Shown: positions 1-9,014, numbered from the stretch's first letter. The stretch is DNA of 64,000 nucleotides from Propionibacterium sp. oral taxon 192 str. F0372 (GCF_000413315.1 NZ_KE340297.1:248001-312000), one strand, 5' to 3'. Notes: a model not told the origin generated them from the sequence alone. A program made the numbers and translations.

Positions 1-3
1 TCC

Positions 4-423
4 ATGAGCATTACTGACCCCGACTGGGATACCAAAGTCGCCCTGTCCTATCAACGAGACGAAGACCTACCGCGCCTAGCCAACACCCCCGGCGACCAGG
101 CCCGCGACGAATTGCTCGCCATGCTCGACGACGTCGACCTCGGCGTCATTGAGCGAGCCTCCATCATCCTCGCCAAACGAGACACCGAATCCCTCGACCG
201 CCTCATGGAAATCTGGCACCAAGAAGAAACCCTCCAAGAAGGCGCCCAGATCTACGGCATCATCCAACTCGAGTTCGATGGACACGACCTCGAAGAAATC
301 CTGCTCGACCGGCGCGAACACGGCCGCCCCACAGTCCAAGCAGCAGCCCAAGACATTCTGGAACTGTACTTCAACTACGAACCCCAACCACGCACCCCCA
401 ACCCCACACCGGAACACCCATGA
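4..423 (+). CDS. Small acidic hypothetical protein, tandem copy 1
   Basis: This 139-residue protein has no signal peptide or membrane segment. It is rich in Asp, Glu and Leu, and its helical pattern (about residues 30-120) suggests a HEAT-like or all-helical fold. The C-terminal tail is proline-rich. It is almost identical to the next gene, which starts inside its stop codon (ATGA overlap). The two proteins differ at seven positions, six of them between residues 83 and 95. I do not recognise the family. Tandem near-identical small acidic proteins with one divergent patch resemble immunity proteins of polymorphic toxin systems, but no toxin is visible here. More copies may lie left of the window. 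Confidence 0.7.
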   Translation: MSITDPDWDTKVALSYQRDEDLPRLANTPGDQARDELLAMLDDVDLGVIERASIILAKRDTESLDRLMEIWHQEETLQEGAQIYGIIQLEFDGHDLEEILLDRREHGRPTVQAAAQDILELYFNYEPQPRTPNPTPEHP

Positions 424-839
424 GCATCACCGACCCCGACTGGGATACCAAAGTCGCCCTGTCCTATCAACGAGACGAAGACCTACCGCGCCTAGCCAAC
501 ACCCCCGGCGACCAGGCCCGCGACGAGTTACTCGCCATGCTCGACGACGTCGACCTCGGCGTCATCAAACGAGCCTCCATCATCCTCGCCAAACGAGACA
601 CCGAATCCCTCGACCGCCTCATGGAAATCTGGCACCAAGAAGAAACCCTCCAAGAAGGCGCCCAAATGCACGGCATCATCCAACTCGACTTCGACAACAA
701 CAACCTCGAAGAAATCCTGCTCGACCGGCGCGAACACGGCCGCCCCACAGTCCAAGCAGCAGCCCAAGACATTCTGGAACTGTACTTCAACTACGAACCC
801 CAACCACGCACCCCCAACCCCACACCGGAACACCCATGA
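420..839 (+). CDS. Small acidic hypothetical protein, tandem copy 2
   Basis: Second copy of the 139-residue protein, overlapping the stop of copy 1 by 4 bp and itself overlapped by the next start at 836, so the three genes are translationally coupled. Relative to copy 1 the changes are E50K, I83M, Y84H, E90D, G93N, H94N and D95N. The rest of the protein is unchanged and few synonymous changes are seen. That pattern suggests change focused on one surface patch rather than general drift. The function is unknown; an immunity-type protein is a possibility by analogy only. Confidence 0.7.
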   Translation: MSITDPDWDTKVALSYQRDEDLPRLANTPGDQARDELLAMLDDVDLGVIKRASIILAKRDTESLDRLMEIWHQEETLQEGAQMHGIIQLDFDNNNLEEILLDRREHGRPTVQAAAQDILELYFNYEPQPRTPNPTPEHP

Positions 840-1252
840 GCATCACCGACCCCGCCCGAGAAGACACCTTCCCGGCGTCGATTGGCCCCAACACCCACCG
901 AAAGGCATCCATGATCTCGGAATCGAAGGACCGGACCGTCGCCATTGAGATAACCGACGGCAAGGTCACGAATGTCGACATCGACCGGGTGACCTACGGG
1001 CTCATCAAGCCCGATCGTCTGGCAGAGGCCGTCGCCCAAGCCGTGCAGGGGGTGCTCGACGAAATCGGACGCCCGAGAATGGATGTCGATGCCGTCAGGG
1101 CACGCCTCGATGAGGTCACCCAGCACGTCAATCAGCAATTAGGCGCCATCTACTCCGACCGAGAGCAGATCATGTCGCAGATGCAGGAACGCGTCGATGA
1201 TTCGATCGCCCAATGGCGTCGCGTCAAACAGGCCAGTGACCATGTGCGCTGA
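836..1252 (+). CDS. YbaB/EbfC-like small protein with duplicated leader
   Basis: The 138-residue protein begins with the same six residues (MSITDP) as the two genes before it, because its first 19 bases are the start of a third repeat unit; the sequence then diverges. From about residue 26 (a second Met at 911) it reads like the small YbaB/EbfC-like proteins of actinobacteria: a short beta-strand region (VAIEITDG), then long amphipathic helices. Such proteins often accompany type VII secretion or polymorphic toxin loci, which fits an immunity idea for its neighbours. The start at 836 is favoured by the ATGA overlap; 911 is the alternative. A strong terminator follows. Confidence 0.6.
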   Translation: MSITDPAREDTFPASIGPNTHRKASMISESKDRTVAIEITDGKVTNVDIDRVTYGLIKPDRLAEAVAQAVQGVLDEIGRPRMDVDAVRARLDEVTQHVNQQLGAIYSDREQIMSQMQERVDDSIAQWRRVKQASDHVR

Positions 1253-1283
1253 GGCGGCGCGCTCCGAGTCCTAGAGGACGACG

Positions 1284-1318
1284 AACGGGTGGGGGAGCAC
1301 TGCACTCCCCCACCCGTT
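1284..1318. terminator. Bidirectional terminator
   Basis: A perfect 14-bp stem (1284-1297 with 1305-1318) and a 7-nt loop lie between two converging genes. This is a typical shared terminator. Confidence 0.8.
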
Positions 1319-1324
1319 ACGATC

Positions 1325-2242
1325 TCAGCGGGCAGCCAGCCAGGCCACCACCGCGTCGGCGAAGCGATCGGCGACCTCCGGGACGATGTCGACGAAATAC
1401 GCTGGCTCGAAGGCCTCAATTTCCAGAACCATCGGATCGCGTCCCCCAGCGAGCGCCAGGTCGAGCCTGGCATAGAGGGGATGGCAGGCATCCGGCGGCC
1501 ATCCCTTGGCCGCACCGATGCTGGCGAGGGCAGCCATCACCTGTTCGCCGAGGGCCATCTCGGCATCGCTCGGATGCCCCCGGGTGATGTCCTCGGTGTA
1601 GCTGCCACCGATGTAGCCACCGCCGTGGGTGAGGATCGGTCCCTTGTGGAAGGAACCGGCGAAGGCCCCGTTGAAGAAGATCAGGGCATTCTCACCACCC
1701 TGCACCACGTCGGCGATCGCGGGTTGAACCAGCACCGCCTTCCCGATGGCCAAGATGTGCCCGGCCAATTCAAGTGCCGCAGGGTCATCGGCCGCGAACC
1801 ACCCGGTATTCGCCGAACCAGCCGAGACCGTCGGCTTCACGATGGCATCGCTGCTCCCCAGCTTCCCAAGAGCCGCCACGACGGCATCGCGGGTTTCGCA
1901 GATCTCGAAAGGGGCACACGGCACCCCGGCCTCGGCAAGATCAACCAGGTAGCGCTTGTCCATGTCCCAGCGAATCAACTCGGGCGGGTTGAGCACGGGT
2001 ACTCTGGTCGAGACGTCGTCGAGCCAGGTCATGAACTCCTCAACCCGGCCTGGGTAGTCCCACGGAGACCGCATGATGGCCACATCGAAGTCCTCCCAGG
2101 CCACCGCAGGATCATGCCAGATGGGGGTGCTCACCTCCAGGCCGCGGTCGCCCAAGCGATCAGCCAGGATGCCGATATCGCGTTCCTGATCACCGAGAAA
2201 CCGTGCGTCGGTGGTGACCAGGGCGACGCGTTCAGCACTCAT
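1325..2242 (-). CDS. ATP-grasp domain ligase (RimK/DcsG-like)
   Basis: This 305-residue soluble protein has the layout of RimK/glutathione-synthetase-like ATP-grasp enzymes: an N-terminal Rossmann-like region (residues 1-90), then the ATP-grasp fold with a phosphate-binding Lys (IVKPTVSAGS, about 135), a glycine-rich loop (THGGGYIGGS) and a late metal-binding stretch (LEIEAFEP, about 270). Such enzymes form amide or ester bonds from a carboxylate and an amine or alcohol using ATP. It starts 2 bp after the stop of the CycA-type permease, so it is co-transcribed with the end of the ornithine operon. The substrate is unknown. Because the upstream pathway yields D-alanine, a D-amino acid substrate is possible, but that is inference. 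Confidence 0.75.
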   Translation of the reverse strand: MSAERVALVTTDARFLGDQERDIGILADRLGDRGLEVSTPIWHDPAVAWEDFDVAIMRSPWDYPGRVEEFMTWLDDVSTRVPVLNPPELIRWDMDKRYLVDLAEAGVPCAPFEICETRDAVVAALGKLGSSDAIVKPTVSAGSANTGWFAADDPAALELAGHILAIGKAVLVQPAIADVVQGGENALIFFNGAFAGSFHKGPILTHGGGYIGGSYTEDITRGHPSDAEMALGEQVMAALASIGAAKGWPPDACHPLYARLDLALAGGRDPMVLEIEAFEPAYFVDIVPEVADRFADAVVAWLAAR

Positions 2243-2244
2243 GT

Positions 2245-3684
2245 CTACCTTCCGGTGCTCACAGCCGTGCTAGTACCGGCGTTGCGGCGCCTGCGGGAGT
2301 GGATGAGGTAGGCAACGATGATGAGCAAGAACCAGATCGGGGTGACGAAGACTGCCCTGCGGGTCTCCTCCTCGAAGCACAAGATGACGACGCTGGCGAG
2401 GAAGAAGAAAATGACGATCCATGCCATGACCACCCCACCGGGCATCTTGAAGGTGGACTTCTCGTGCAGTTCGGGGTATTTGCGCCGGTAGACGACGTAG
2501 CAGATCACGATCAGACACCAGGTGAACAAGAAGAGCAACGAGGCAACCGAGGTGACCAGGGTGAAGGCCTCGATGATCGTGTCGGAGGTGTAGAGGAAGA
2601 CAACACCGCCGAACAGCATGATGCAGGAGACGATGAGCGCGTTCTGTGGGACGTCCCGCGTGGAAAGTTTCCCGAACCCCTTCGGCGCCTGTCCATCACG
2701 GGCTAGGCCATACATCATCCGGGATGTGGAATAGATGCCGGAGTTGTCCGAGGAAGCTGCTGCGGTCAACAGCACGAAGTTCATTACCGAAGCCGCAGCA
2801 CCGAACCCTGCCAGGCCGAAGACCGCAACGAAGGGGCTCTCGCCGGGAACCACCGAACGCCACGGGATGACAACGCAGATCGCGGCTAGGGCCAGCACGT
2901 AGAACAAGGCGAGTCGCACCGGGATGGCATTAATGGCCATGGGCAGGTTCTTCTCCGGGTTGCGGGTCTCGGCAGCTGCGGTACCCACGACCTCCAGGCC
3001 GACGAAGGCGAAGAAGGCGATCTGGAATCCGGCGAGGAAGCCGAGCGGACCGTTGGGGAAGAAACCGCCATCGTTCCATAGATTCGCGAGCTGGGCTTTG
3101 TCACCGGTGGGCCCGACAAAACCGGTGGCCAGCAGCCAAGCTGCAACGATAATCAAGGCACCGACAGCAACCAGCTTGATCATCGCAAACCAGAACTCGG
3201 CCTCACCAAACAAGCGCACGGCCACGACATTGAGGATGAACACCGTGAAGGAGAGGATCGCGGCGGGCAGCCACTTAGGCACATCGGGCCACCAGTACTG
3301 GGCGTAGCCGGTGATGGCCGCCAGGTCACCCATGGCAGCCACAATCCAGCCGAACCAGTAGGTCCATCCGGCGATGAAACCACCCGCCGGGCCGAGGATG
3401 TGTTCCGCAATGTCCCGGAAAGATTTGTACTTCAGGTTCGACAGGAGCATTTCTCCCATGGCCCGCATCATGAAGTACAAGAACATGCCGATGAAGGCAT
3501 AGACCAGCATGCTGGAAGGCCCGGCGACGTTGATGGTTCGGCTGGAACCCATGAACATGCCGGTGCCGATGGCTCCGCCCAGTGCCATCAGCTGAAGATG
3601 GCGGTTGCTCAGACCGCGTTGCAGTTCGCGGTCCTCATCCGAGGTCGCAGTGCTGGTCGCGACGTGAGGATCTGTCTGACTCAC
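2245..3684 (-). CDS. CycA-type amino acid permease (D-Ala/D-Ser/Gly)
   Basis: This is an amino acid permease of the APC superfamily (AAT family) with about 12 membrane helices. It resembles E. coli CycA, the D-serine/D-alanine/glycine:proton symporter, along its length: GGAIGTGMFMGS in helix 1, YKSFRDIAEHILGP, GEAEFWFAMIK, and FAFVGLEVVGTAAAET in helix 6. I chose the GTG at 3684 (479 residues), preceded by AAGGGAG at 6 nt; a longer reading to 3903 lacks family support. It lies 255 bp after the racemase and may have its own promoter. Since the ornithine pathway produces D-alanine, transport of D-alanine is plausible, but the substrate is not proven. Confidence 0.85.
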   Translation of the reverse strand: MSQTDPHVATSTATSDEDRELQRGLSNRHLQLMALGGAIGTGMFMGSSRTINVAGPSSMLVYAFIGMFLYFMMRAMGEMLLSNLKYKSFRDIAEHILGPAGGFIAGWTYWFGWIVAAMGDLAAITGYAQYWWPDVPKWLPAAILSFTVFILNVVAVRLFGEAEFWFAMIKLVAVGALIIVAAWLLATGFVGPTGDKAQLANLWNDGGFFPNGPLGFLAGFQIAFFAFVGLEVVGTAAAETRNPEKNLPMAINAIPVRLALFYVLALAAICVVIPWRSVVPGESPFVAVFGLAGFGAAASVMNFVLLTAAASSDNSGIYSTSRMMYGLARDGQAPKGFGKLSTRDVPQNALIVSCIMLFGGVVFLYTSDTIIEAFTLVTSVASLLFLFTWCLIVICYVVYRRKYPELHEKSTFKMPGGVVMAWIVIFFFLASVVILCFEEETRRAVFVTPIWFLLIIVAYLIHSRRRRNAGTSTAVSTGR

Positions 3685-3939
3685 AGGGTACTCCCTTGTA
3701 CGTGTGTGAACATCGAATTGAATCTCGGGGGTGGGGTCTGCTGCCTCCCGACGGGGGCATCGGCGACAAGCGGTGGATCTGATCGCTGCACTGCCGATCA
3801 GGGTTCGCGGGTGTTGGGACGGCCGATATCGAATGAGGCACAGATTGCCGACGCAACATGGTTGGGCCTCACCCTGGTGGGCTGTTGGGCCATGGCTGGG
3901 CACGCCAGCCGATGTGGGATCCTCTCGGTGGGTGGAAGC

Positions 3940-5022
3940 TCATGATCCATTCACCGCCACGGTGTGCACATGAATCGAGGTGCTAGCCGCCAGCAGGGCC
4001 GAATACTGCGGCCAGAACCCGATCTCATCGCCCAGATGCACCGGTGAGGCAGCATCGGTGACATCAAGGATGAGGTGGTCGCTGCTGGCACCCAGCACGA
4101 TGATCCCCAGGTCAGTGGGGGTGATAGCCTCCGGCACAACGTCCTGACGTCCCAGATTGCAGATCGCCCTGGTTCGCACTCCCCGGTCGACGAACTCGGG
4201 ATGGTTGCCGAAGGCATCCTGACCGGTTTCCCCGAGGGGCACCGAAGGCTTCCGGGCCACCTCGATGACCTCGCCCACCACACGGACCGTGTCCTGGCGG
4301 GTTCCCACCCAGGCCTCTCGATCGAGGGTGTTGCGTCCCAAGATGATCGATTCACCAAGCCGCAGCTGGTTGATCCCGGCAGGCATGTCCCCGCTGGCCA
4401 TCAACTCCAGATTTGCGCTATTGCCGCCCGACACGATTTCCAGCGGCAAACCAGTCGCCTCGCAGCACTGGTCACGGACTTCCAGGAGTTTGGTCATATT
4501 CGTCACCGAGGGCAGCACCCCGCCGTAGCAGGCCAGGTTCGTACCTACCCCGACGAGTTGCACATGGGGAAGTCGGCTCATCGCCACCGCCTCCTCGACG
4601 GCGCGATCAGGCCATACCCCCTCGCGGAGATCGCCGACATCGATCATCATCACCACCTGGTGCTCGACTCCGGCGGCCTCGGCGGCCCGGGATAGTGCGG
4701 CGACGGTACTGCTGGAAGAATTCAGCGAACAATCGGCCCACTGGACGGCCTGGGCAGCGCTTCGCGGGGTCGGTGAGCGCAGCAGCAGGCGTGGCCCCGC
4801 GAAACCCGATTCGGTCACCCTTTTCAGGTTGTCGATGCGGGAATCTGCGATCATCGTAACCCCCGCCTGCATCAAAGCCCTCAGCAGTGCCGGGTGAGCG
4901 TTGAGTACCTTCGTCACCGCCGCTACTTTGATGCTGTGATCGGCACATTGCCCGATCAACGCTTGAGCATTCTCGGCGATGCGGTCGACGAAAATCTCCA
5001 GCCTCGGTGTGGGCGCGTACAT
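3940..5022 (-). CDS. orr: Ornithine racemase (PLP, alanine-racemase-like)
   Basis: This 360-residue PLP enzyme has the alanine-racemase N-terminal TIM barrel. The PLP lysine is in AAVTKVLNAHP (about residue 38), followed by VVMMIDVGDLREG and VGVGTNLACYG. It belongs to the single-barrel alanine/ornithine racemase branch that includes clostridial Orr, which converts L-ornithine to D-ornithine, the substrate of ornithine 4,5-aminomutase. Its place directly after the reactivase, oraE and oraS supports ornithine as substrate. A 13-bp gap separates it from the upstream reactivase gene. Confidence 0.85.
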   Translation of the reverse strand: MYAPTPRLEIFVDRIAENAQALIGQCADHSIKVAAVTKVLNAHPALLRALMQAGVTMIADSRIDNLKRVTESGFAGPRLLLRSPTPRSAAQAVQWADCSLNSSSSTVAALSRAAEAAGVEHQVVMMIDVGDLREGVWPDRAVEEAVAMSRLPHVQLVGVGTNLACYGGVLPSVTNMTKLLEVRDQCCEATGLPLEIVSGGNSANLELMASGDMPAGINQLRLGESIILGRNTLDREAWVGTRQDTVRVVGEVIEVARKPSVPLGETGQDAFGNHPEFVDRGVRTRAICNLGRQDVVPEAITPTDLGIIVLGASSDHLILDVTDAASPVHLGDEIGFWPQYSALLAASTSIHVHTVAVNGS

Positions 5023-5035
5023 GATTTCTCGCTGT

Positions 5036-6409
5036 CTACTCGGGGGCCCGGACGGTTTCGCCGGGGATCACATCAGCGCTGGCCACCCATGCCGAGAAGG
5101 TGGCCGCGACTTCTTCGGGATAGGACTGGGCTACCGTCCCCAAGGCGGAGAAACGGTAGTCCCGGTCAATGAGGATGGCGGCCTCCGGGGGTGGCAGCAG
5201 TCTGGCCCCTGCACCCAGCCGGATCCCGGCCAGAATCTGGGCCCCACCACTGACCTTGGTCAGAGCCCCGCCGGTACCGACTACCCACTGCACCGAGGTG
5301 AGATCTTTACCACGCACGATCTGCTTCTTGCCGGTGGGGGTGAACAGATCGGTAACCGAACCTGCGTGACGACGGATCCCAACCTCCACGGCCCGTTCGG
5401 CAAGCCACCTGGTGAGGCTCGACTCCTGCTCGTCGTTGGGAATCGCCCTCAGGAACTTCAGCCGCTCCTGTTCCTCCGGGTCACCGACCATCGCCGTGAT
5501 CTGGTGGGCGTTGACATACACTCCGAGATCCCCCTCGACGGTGCGCTTGGCACGCGGCTCGGGATCCAGTGAGCGACTAGTCCACTCGGCGCTGCCATCG
5601 GTGACCGAATGGATGTCGGTGGTGGCGCCACCGACATCGATCACTAGGGCATCGCCCATGGTCCCTGCGAAGATCTCGGTGGCCAGCAGTACGGCTCCCG
5701 GGGTGGGCAGGATGTCGTGATCGGACACCTCGGCAAGGGCCGCCATTCCCGGGGCCTTGGTGATGTGCTCGTTGAAGACCTCGTGAATCAGGGCGCGAAC
5801 CGGCTCGATCTGCAACACATCGACGTCGGGGAAGACGTTGTCCGCGCACATCAACTGCACGCCCGCTTCCTTGAAGATGTCCTGCACCCGTCGGCGCACC
5901 GCGGCATTTCCCGCATAGACCACCGGTGCCGACAGCCCTGCCGAGGCAAGTTTCCTGGCGTTGTCCAGGATGATCTGTTTCTCCCCGTGATCTACCCCGC
6001 CGGCCAGCAGGACGATGTTCGGGTCGAGTTCGTGCAGATCCTCCAGGTCGTAGGAGTCGATCGCCCCGACGGTCACCTGACCGACGATGGCGCCAGCCCC
6101 CAGGGCCGCCTCCTTGGCGGCCCTGGCGGTCATCCCTCGAGTCAGTCCGTGGACACTCATCCGCAGCCCACCGGCAGCCGAGCTGTTGACGAAGATCTCG
6201 GCCGCGTCCAGGTCGAAGACCCGGCCGTTGACCGTCATCTGCTCGTGCATCTGCTCCAAGGCCGCCTGCACACCCACCCCGACATCACCGTCGGATACCG
6301 AGGTGGGTGCGAAGCCCTGGCCGACATGGTGCAGCAGACCATCTCTCAGCTCGAAGGCATTCGCCTTGGTGATCGTCGAACCAATCTCGAGGGTGACCAC
6401 GGGCTTCAT
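5036..6409 (-). CDS. MutL/GlmL-type reactivase for the B12 aminomutase
   Basis: This 457-residue ASKHA-fold ATPase is related to MutL/GlmL, the protein encoded beside glutamate mutase. The phosphate-binding loop is at the N-terminus (LEIGSTITKANAF), with ALVIDVGGATTDIHS near residue 255 and VGTGGALTKV near 385. In other cobalamin-dependent mutases such proteins swap damaged cobalamin for fresh coenzyme. The start codon overlaps the oraE stop (ATGA), so the two are made together. I infer that it services OraES. The DdrA/PduG-type diol dehydratase reactivases look different. Confidence 0.8.
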   Translation of the reverse strand: MKPVVTLEIGSTITKANAFELRDGLLHHVGQGFAPTSVSDGDVGVGVQAALEQMHEQMTVNGRVFDLDAAEIFVNSSAAGGLRMSVHGLTRGMTARAAKEAALGAGAIVGQVTVGAIDSYDLEDLHELDPNIVLLAGGVDHGEKQIILDNARKLASAGLSAPVVYAGNAAVRRRVQDIFKEAGVQLMCADNVFPDVDVLQIEPVRALIHEVFNEHITKAPGMAALAEVSDHDILPTPGAVLLATEIFAGTMGDALVIDVGGATTDIHSVTDGSAEWTSRSLDPEPRAKRTVEGDLGVYVNAHQITAMVGDPEEQERLKFLRAIPNDEQESSLTRWLAERAVEVGIRRHAGSVTDLFTPTGKKQIVRGKDLTSVQWVVGTGGALTKVSGGAQILAGIRLGAGARLLPPPEAAILIDRDYRFSALGTVAQSYPEEVAATFSAWVASADVIPGETVRAPE

Positions 6410-8628
6410 GCGTCGGCAGCCTCCTTGACCAGGTGCCGCTCCCGCATGGTGCGCACGATGGCGTCGAGCACATCGATGCCCTTGGTGCCCCGGCCGAAGG
6501 TGGCATCCAGACCGGTTTCAGCTGCCATTTCGCGGCTCACCTGGGTGCCACCGGCGATCAGCACCATCTTGTCGCGGATGCCGCGCTCGACAGCCAGCTC
6601 AGCCAGCTTCTTCATCATCGTGCGGTGCACCTCGTTGTGAGAGATGACCGTGGAGATAAGAATGGCATCGGCACCAGATTCGATAGCCGCGTCGACCATC
6701 TTCTCCACTGGCACAGAGGTTCCCAGATAGCGGTACTTGACGCCGTATTTCTCCAGGCCACCGTGCTTGATGTCGAGAATTTCACGCAGCCCGACGCTGT
6801 GCTCATCCTCGCCGACCGTACCGGCCACGACGTTGATCCCGTTCTGGTTCACTACCTGGCGCAGTTCCTCCTCGGGCAGCAGTTCGACCTTCTCCGGAAT
6901 CTTCAGCTGGGTCTTGTCGATCTCGAAGCCGACGTGGCCCTTCACCTCGACGAAACATCCCTCGGCGGGCTGCAACACTTGCAGATTGACGACCTCCGGT
7001 TCGTTCAGACCCATCCGCTTGGCGGTCTCCAGAGCCGCCTCACGAGCGATGTCCGCGTTGTCGGGGAACATCAACTGGAGCAGCGCCACTCCGTCACCAG
7101 CCCACTCGGCCTCCGGGCGCAGCATGGTGCCGGAACGGTAGGGAGCGGTACGAGCCAGGCGTGCGTCGACCGAATCCTGCGGATCAAGCTCGTCGATGTA
7201 AACGATCTTCTCCGGGTTGGTCAAGGTGTCCCCACCGATCAATTCGCTGGGATCGGTGACACCTTCGGGCAGATTGTTGTACCCGAAGTGGTCACTGACC
7301 GGAGCCAAGTAGTCGGGGTCGCGCTCCACGACGGTGTCGGCGGCCACGCCACCCGACCCGTCACGGGCAATGCCGTCGTGGTTACGCTCTGGGAACAATG
7401 CAGAATCGACGAAGAAGCCCTTCTCGACGGCGGCGAAGTAACCACCCGCGTGGACCATCTCGGCAAGGAAGCCGATGGCGCGTTCCTTGATATCGCGCAC
7501 CATGGTGCCCAGCGGGCCTTCCCGGTTGATGGTCAGCAACTGCTTGATCCCGTCCAGAGCCGCCCAGGTCTGTTTCACGGTCTGCACACCGCGCACCGAG
7601 TTGTAGTGCCACGGCAGGTTGCGGCCCTCATCCGGGGTAATGGTGGACTGGATGTCCGCGCTGGTCAGCATGGAGATCATGGTGTCCACGACATGGGTGC
7701 GGATGGCTTCTTCGATATCAGACTCGATATAGCGGGTGTTCTGCTGGGCTCGCATCCGGTACTCGGAGAAGAAATCGCGTAGGGCAACCGCGTAGGGCAG
7801 GTCGTACCACAGCTTGGGAGCCGGTGGGGCACTCGGGGGGACCGTCGACAGACCGATCAGATCGGTGGGCATCCCGACGAGCACCGAGAACATTGAATTC
7901 AACCCATGCTGCACCATCAGCTCGGGCATCACCTTCCAGCCGTGCCGGGCAGTGGCATTGGCGTTGTGGGCACCGTCGATCTGGAAGATCCGTGCCCCGC
8001 TCATCACCTTCTTGGCCTCGGCTGCATCGACGAAGGAACGATACATGTTGATATTGCGGTACAACACGTTGTACTGGGGATCCTGATGGGCCCCATTGAC
8101 GCCCTCCTCGGCGAAGAGCACCGCAACCTCAGGCCCGGCGACCCCGGACACATAAGAGTGGAAGTTGATCGGCCGCCCGACCTCCTGCTCCACCAGATCG
8201 CATGCCTTGCGGGAGGCACGCAACTGCTTGCGGGTGATCGGTACCCCGCCGATGCCCTCGGGAGTGCCCTCCATCAGCCCGTCGATGTGGGACTGGCCGG
8301 TGGTGCGGATCACCATGATGTGGTCAGCACCATTCCACGCGGCCATCCTCATCCGCCGCAGGTCGTCCTCGAAACGACCGGATGCGATCTCCGAGGTCAC
8401 CACCGGGGAGGGCTGTGGATCGACACCCTCGAAATACTTCGCGGCAGGCATCGGCACCGAATTGGTCAGCGGCTCGGACATGTCGTGGTAGTGGAAGCCA
8501 CCCATGTCGACGCCCTCGTCAGGACATACCCGCCAAGTCCAACCCTTGCGGGGTGGGTGATAGTCGGCCAGGTCCTGCATGATGAGGTCGATGTCGAGCT
8601 TCTCGTTGGGGTCCAAACGATCAGTCAT
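6406..8628 (-). CDS. oraE: D-ornithine 4,5-aminomutase large subunit
   Basis: This 740-residue protein is the catalytic subunit of the adenosylcobalamin- and PLP-dependent aminomutase that moves the terminal amino group of D-ornithine to C4, giving (2R,4S)-2,4-diaminopentanoate. It has an N-terminal TIM barrel, a dimerisation region, and a C-terminal Rossmann B12 domain. The B12 motif D-x-H-x-x-G is present (DEHSVG, His about 610). The PLP lysine expected 11 residues later is present (ILDIKHGG, about Lys621), the same His-Lys spacing as in the clostridial enzyme. Its start lies within the last codons of oraS (8-bp overlap). Confidence 0.95.
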   Translation of the reverse strand: MTDRLDPNEKLDIDLIMQDLADYHPPRKGWTWRVCPDEGVDMGGFHYHDMSEPLTNSVPMPAAKYFEGVDPQPSPVVTSEIASGRFEDDLRRMRMAAWNGADHIMVIRTTGQSHIDGLMEGTPEGIGGVPITRKQLRASRKACDLVEQEVGRPINFHSYVSGVAGPEVAVLFAEEGVNGAHQDPQYNVLYRNINMYRSFVDAAEAKKVMSGARIFQIDGAHNANATARHGWKVMPELMVQHGLNSMFSVLVGMPTDLIGLSTVPPSAPPAPKLWYDLPYAVALRDFFSEYRMRAQQNTRYIESDIEEAIRTHVVDTMISMLTSADIQSTITPDEGRNLPWHYNSVRGVQTVKQTWAALDGIKQLLTINREGPLGTMVRDIKERAIGFLAEMVHAGGYFAAVEKGFFVDSALFPERNHDGIARDGSGGVAADTVVERDPDYLAPVSDHFGYNNLPEGVTDPSELIGGDTLTNPEKIVYIDELDPQDSVDARLARTAPYRSGTMLRPEAEWAGDGVALLQLMFPDNADIAREAALETAKRMGLNEPEVVNLQVLQPAEGCFVEVKGHVGFEIDKTQLKIPEKVELLPEEELRQVVNQNGINVVAGTVGEDEHSVGLREILDIKHGGLEKYGVKYRYLGTSVPVEKMVDAAIESGADAILISTVISHNEVHRTMMKKLAELAVERGIRDKMVLIAGGTQVSREMAAETGLDATFGRGTKGIDVLDAIVRTMRERHLVKEAADA

Positions 8629-9013
8629 TGCGAGCTCCTTCGAACAGACCGGTCAGCACACCGGCATCGGCGGCAATCCGGGTGGCGGCCTCGGGGATGG
8701 TGATCTGGTCGCGCTGCGAGACCCGCAGTACCGCGTGCCCGGCTCCCTTGCCGAGTAACCCGGCCTGCAGCACGTTCTCGACCACCGCGTGGGTGGTCAC
8801 CGAGTCAACCCCCATCCGCAGCAGCACGGAGCGCTCGATCGAGGGTGAGGTGTGGGTCCGGGCAAGCTCGACGATGGGGGTCATCACCTCCTTGCACAGC
8901 TCCCAGAACCGGGCTTTGAGAGCCTCGTCGTCCATCGTCGCCAGTTCCTGGCGCAACACCTCGAAGCGAGCTTCACGCTCCTGCTCCTCGGTCGTCGGGT
9001 CGGTGTCTTCCAT
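8621..9013 (-). CDS. oraS: D-ornithine 4,5-aminomutase small subunit
   Basis: This 130-residue protein is the small partner of OraE; the clostridial subunit is about 120 residues. It has an acidic N-terminus (METDP-like, then EEQEREARFEVL), a helical middle, and the typical C-terminal run SVLLRMGVDS...AGLLGKGAGH. The ATG at 9013 follows the ortB stop by one base; a longer open frame upstream overlaps ortB and is not used. The gene order ortB-oraS-oraE and the 8-bp overlap with oraE support joint expression and complex formation. Confidence 0.92.
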   Translation of the reverse strand: MEDTDPTTEEQEREARFEVLRQELATMDDEALKARFWELCKEVMTPIVELARTHTSPSIERSVLLRMGVDSVTTHAVVENVLQAGLLGKGAGHAVLRVSQRDQITIPEAATRIAADAGVLTGLFEGARND

Positions 9014-9014
9014 G

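Larger units (their letters stand above)
4..854 (+). repeat. Tandem direct repeat, 416-bp unit
   Basis: The unit 4-419 is repeated at 420-835 with few differences. A third copy begins at 836 but matches for only about 19 bases. Each unit starts at the ATG, so each copy carries one complete gene with its 4-bp overlap. The array may continue left of position 1. Confidence 0.9.

Noticed and set aside
149-835. Upstream extension of the YbaB-like gene
   Set aside because: It runs through the two tandem genes in another frame with low-complexity Arg/Pro/Thr sequence. It is a shadow reading.
6433-7782. Long open frame opposite oraE
   Set aside because: It lies entirely on the complement of a well-supported gene; high-GC genes commonly give such long antisense frames.
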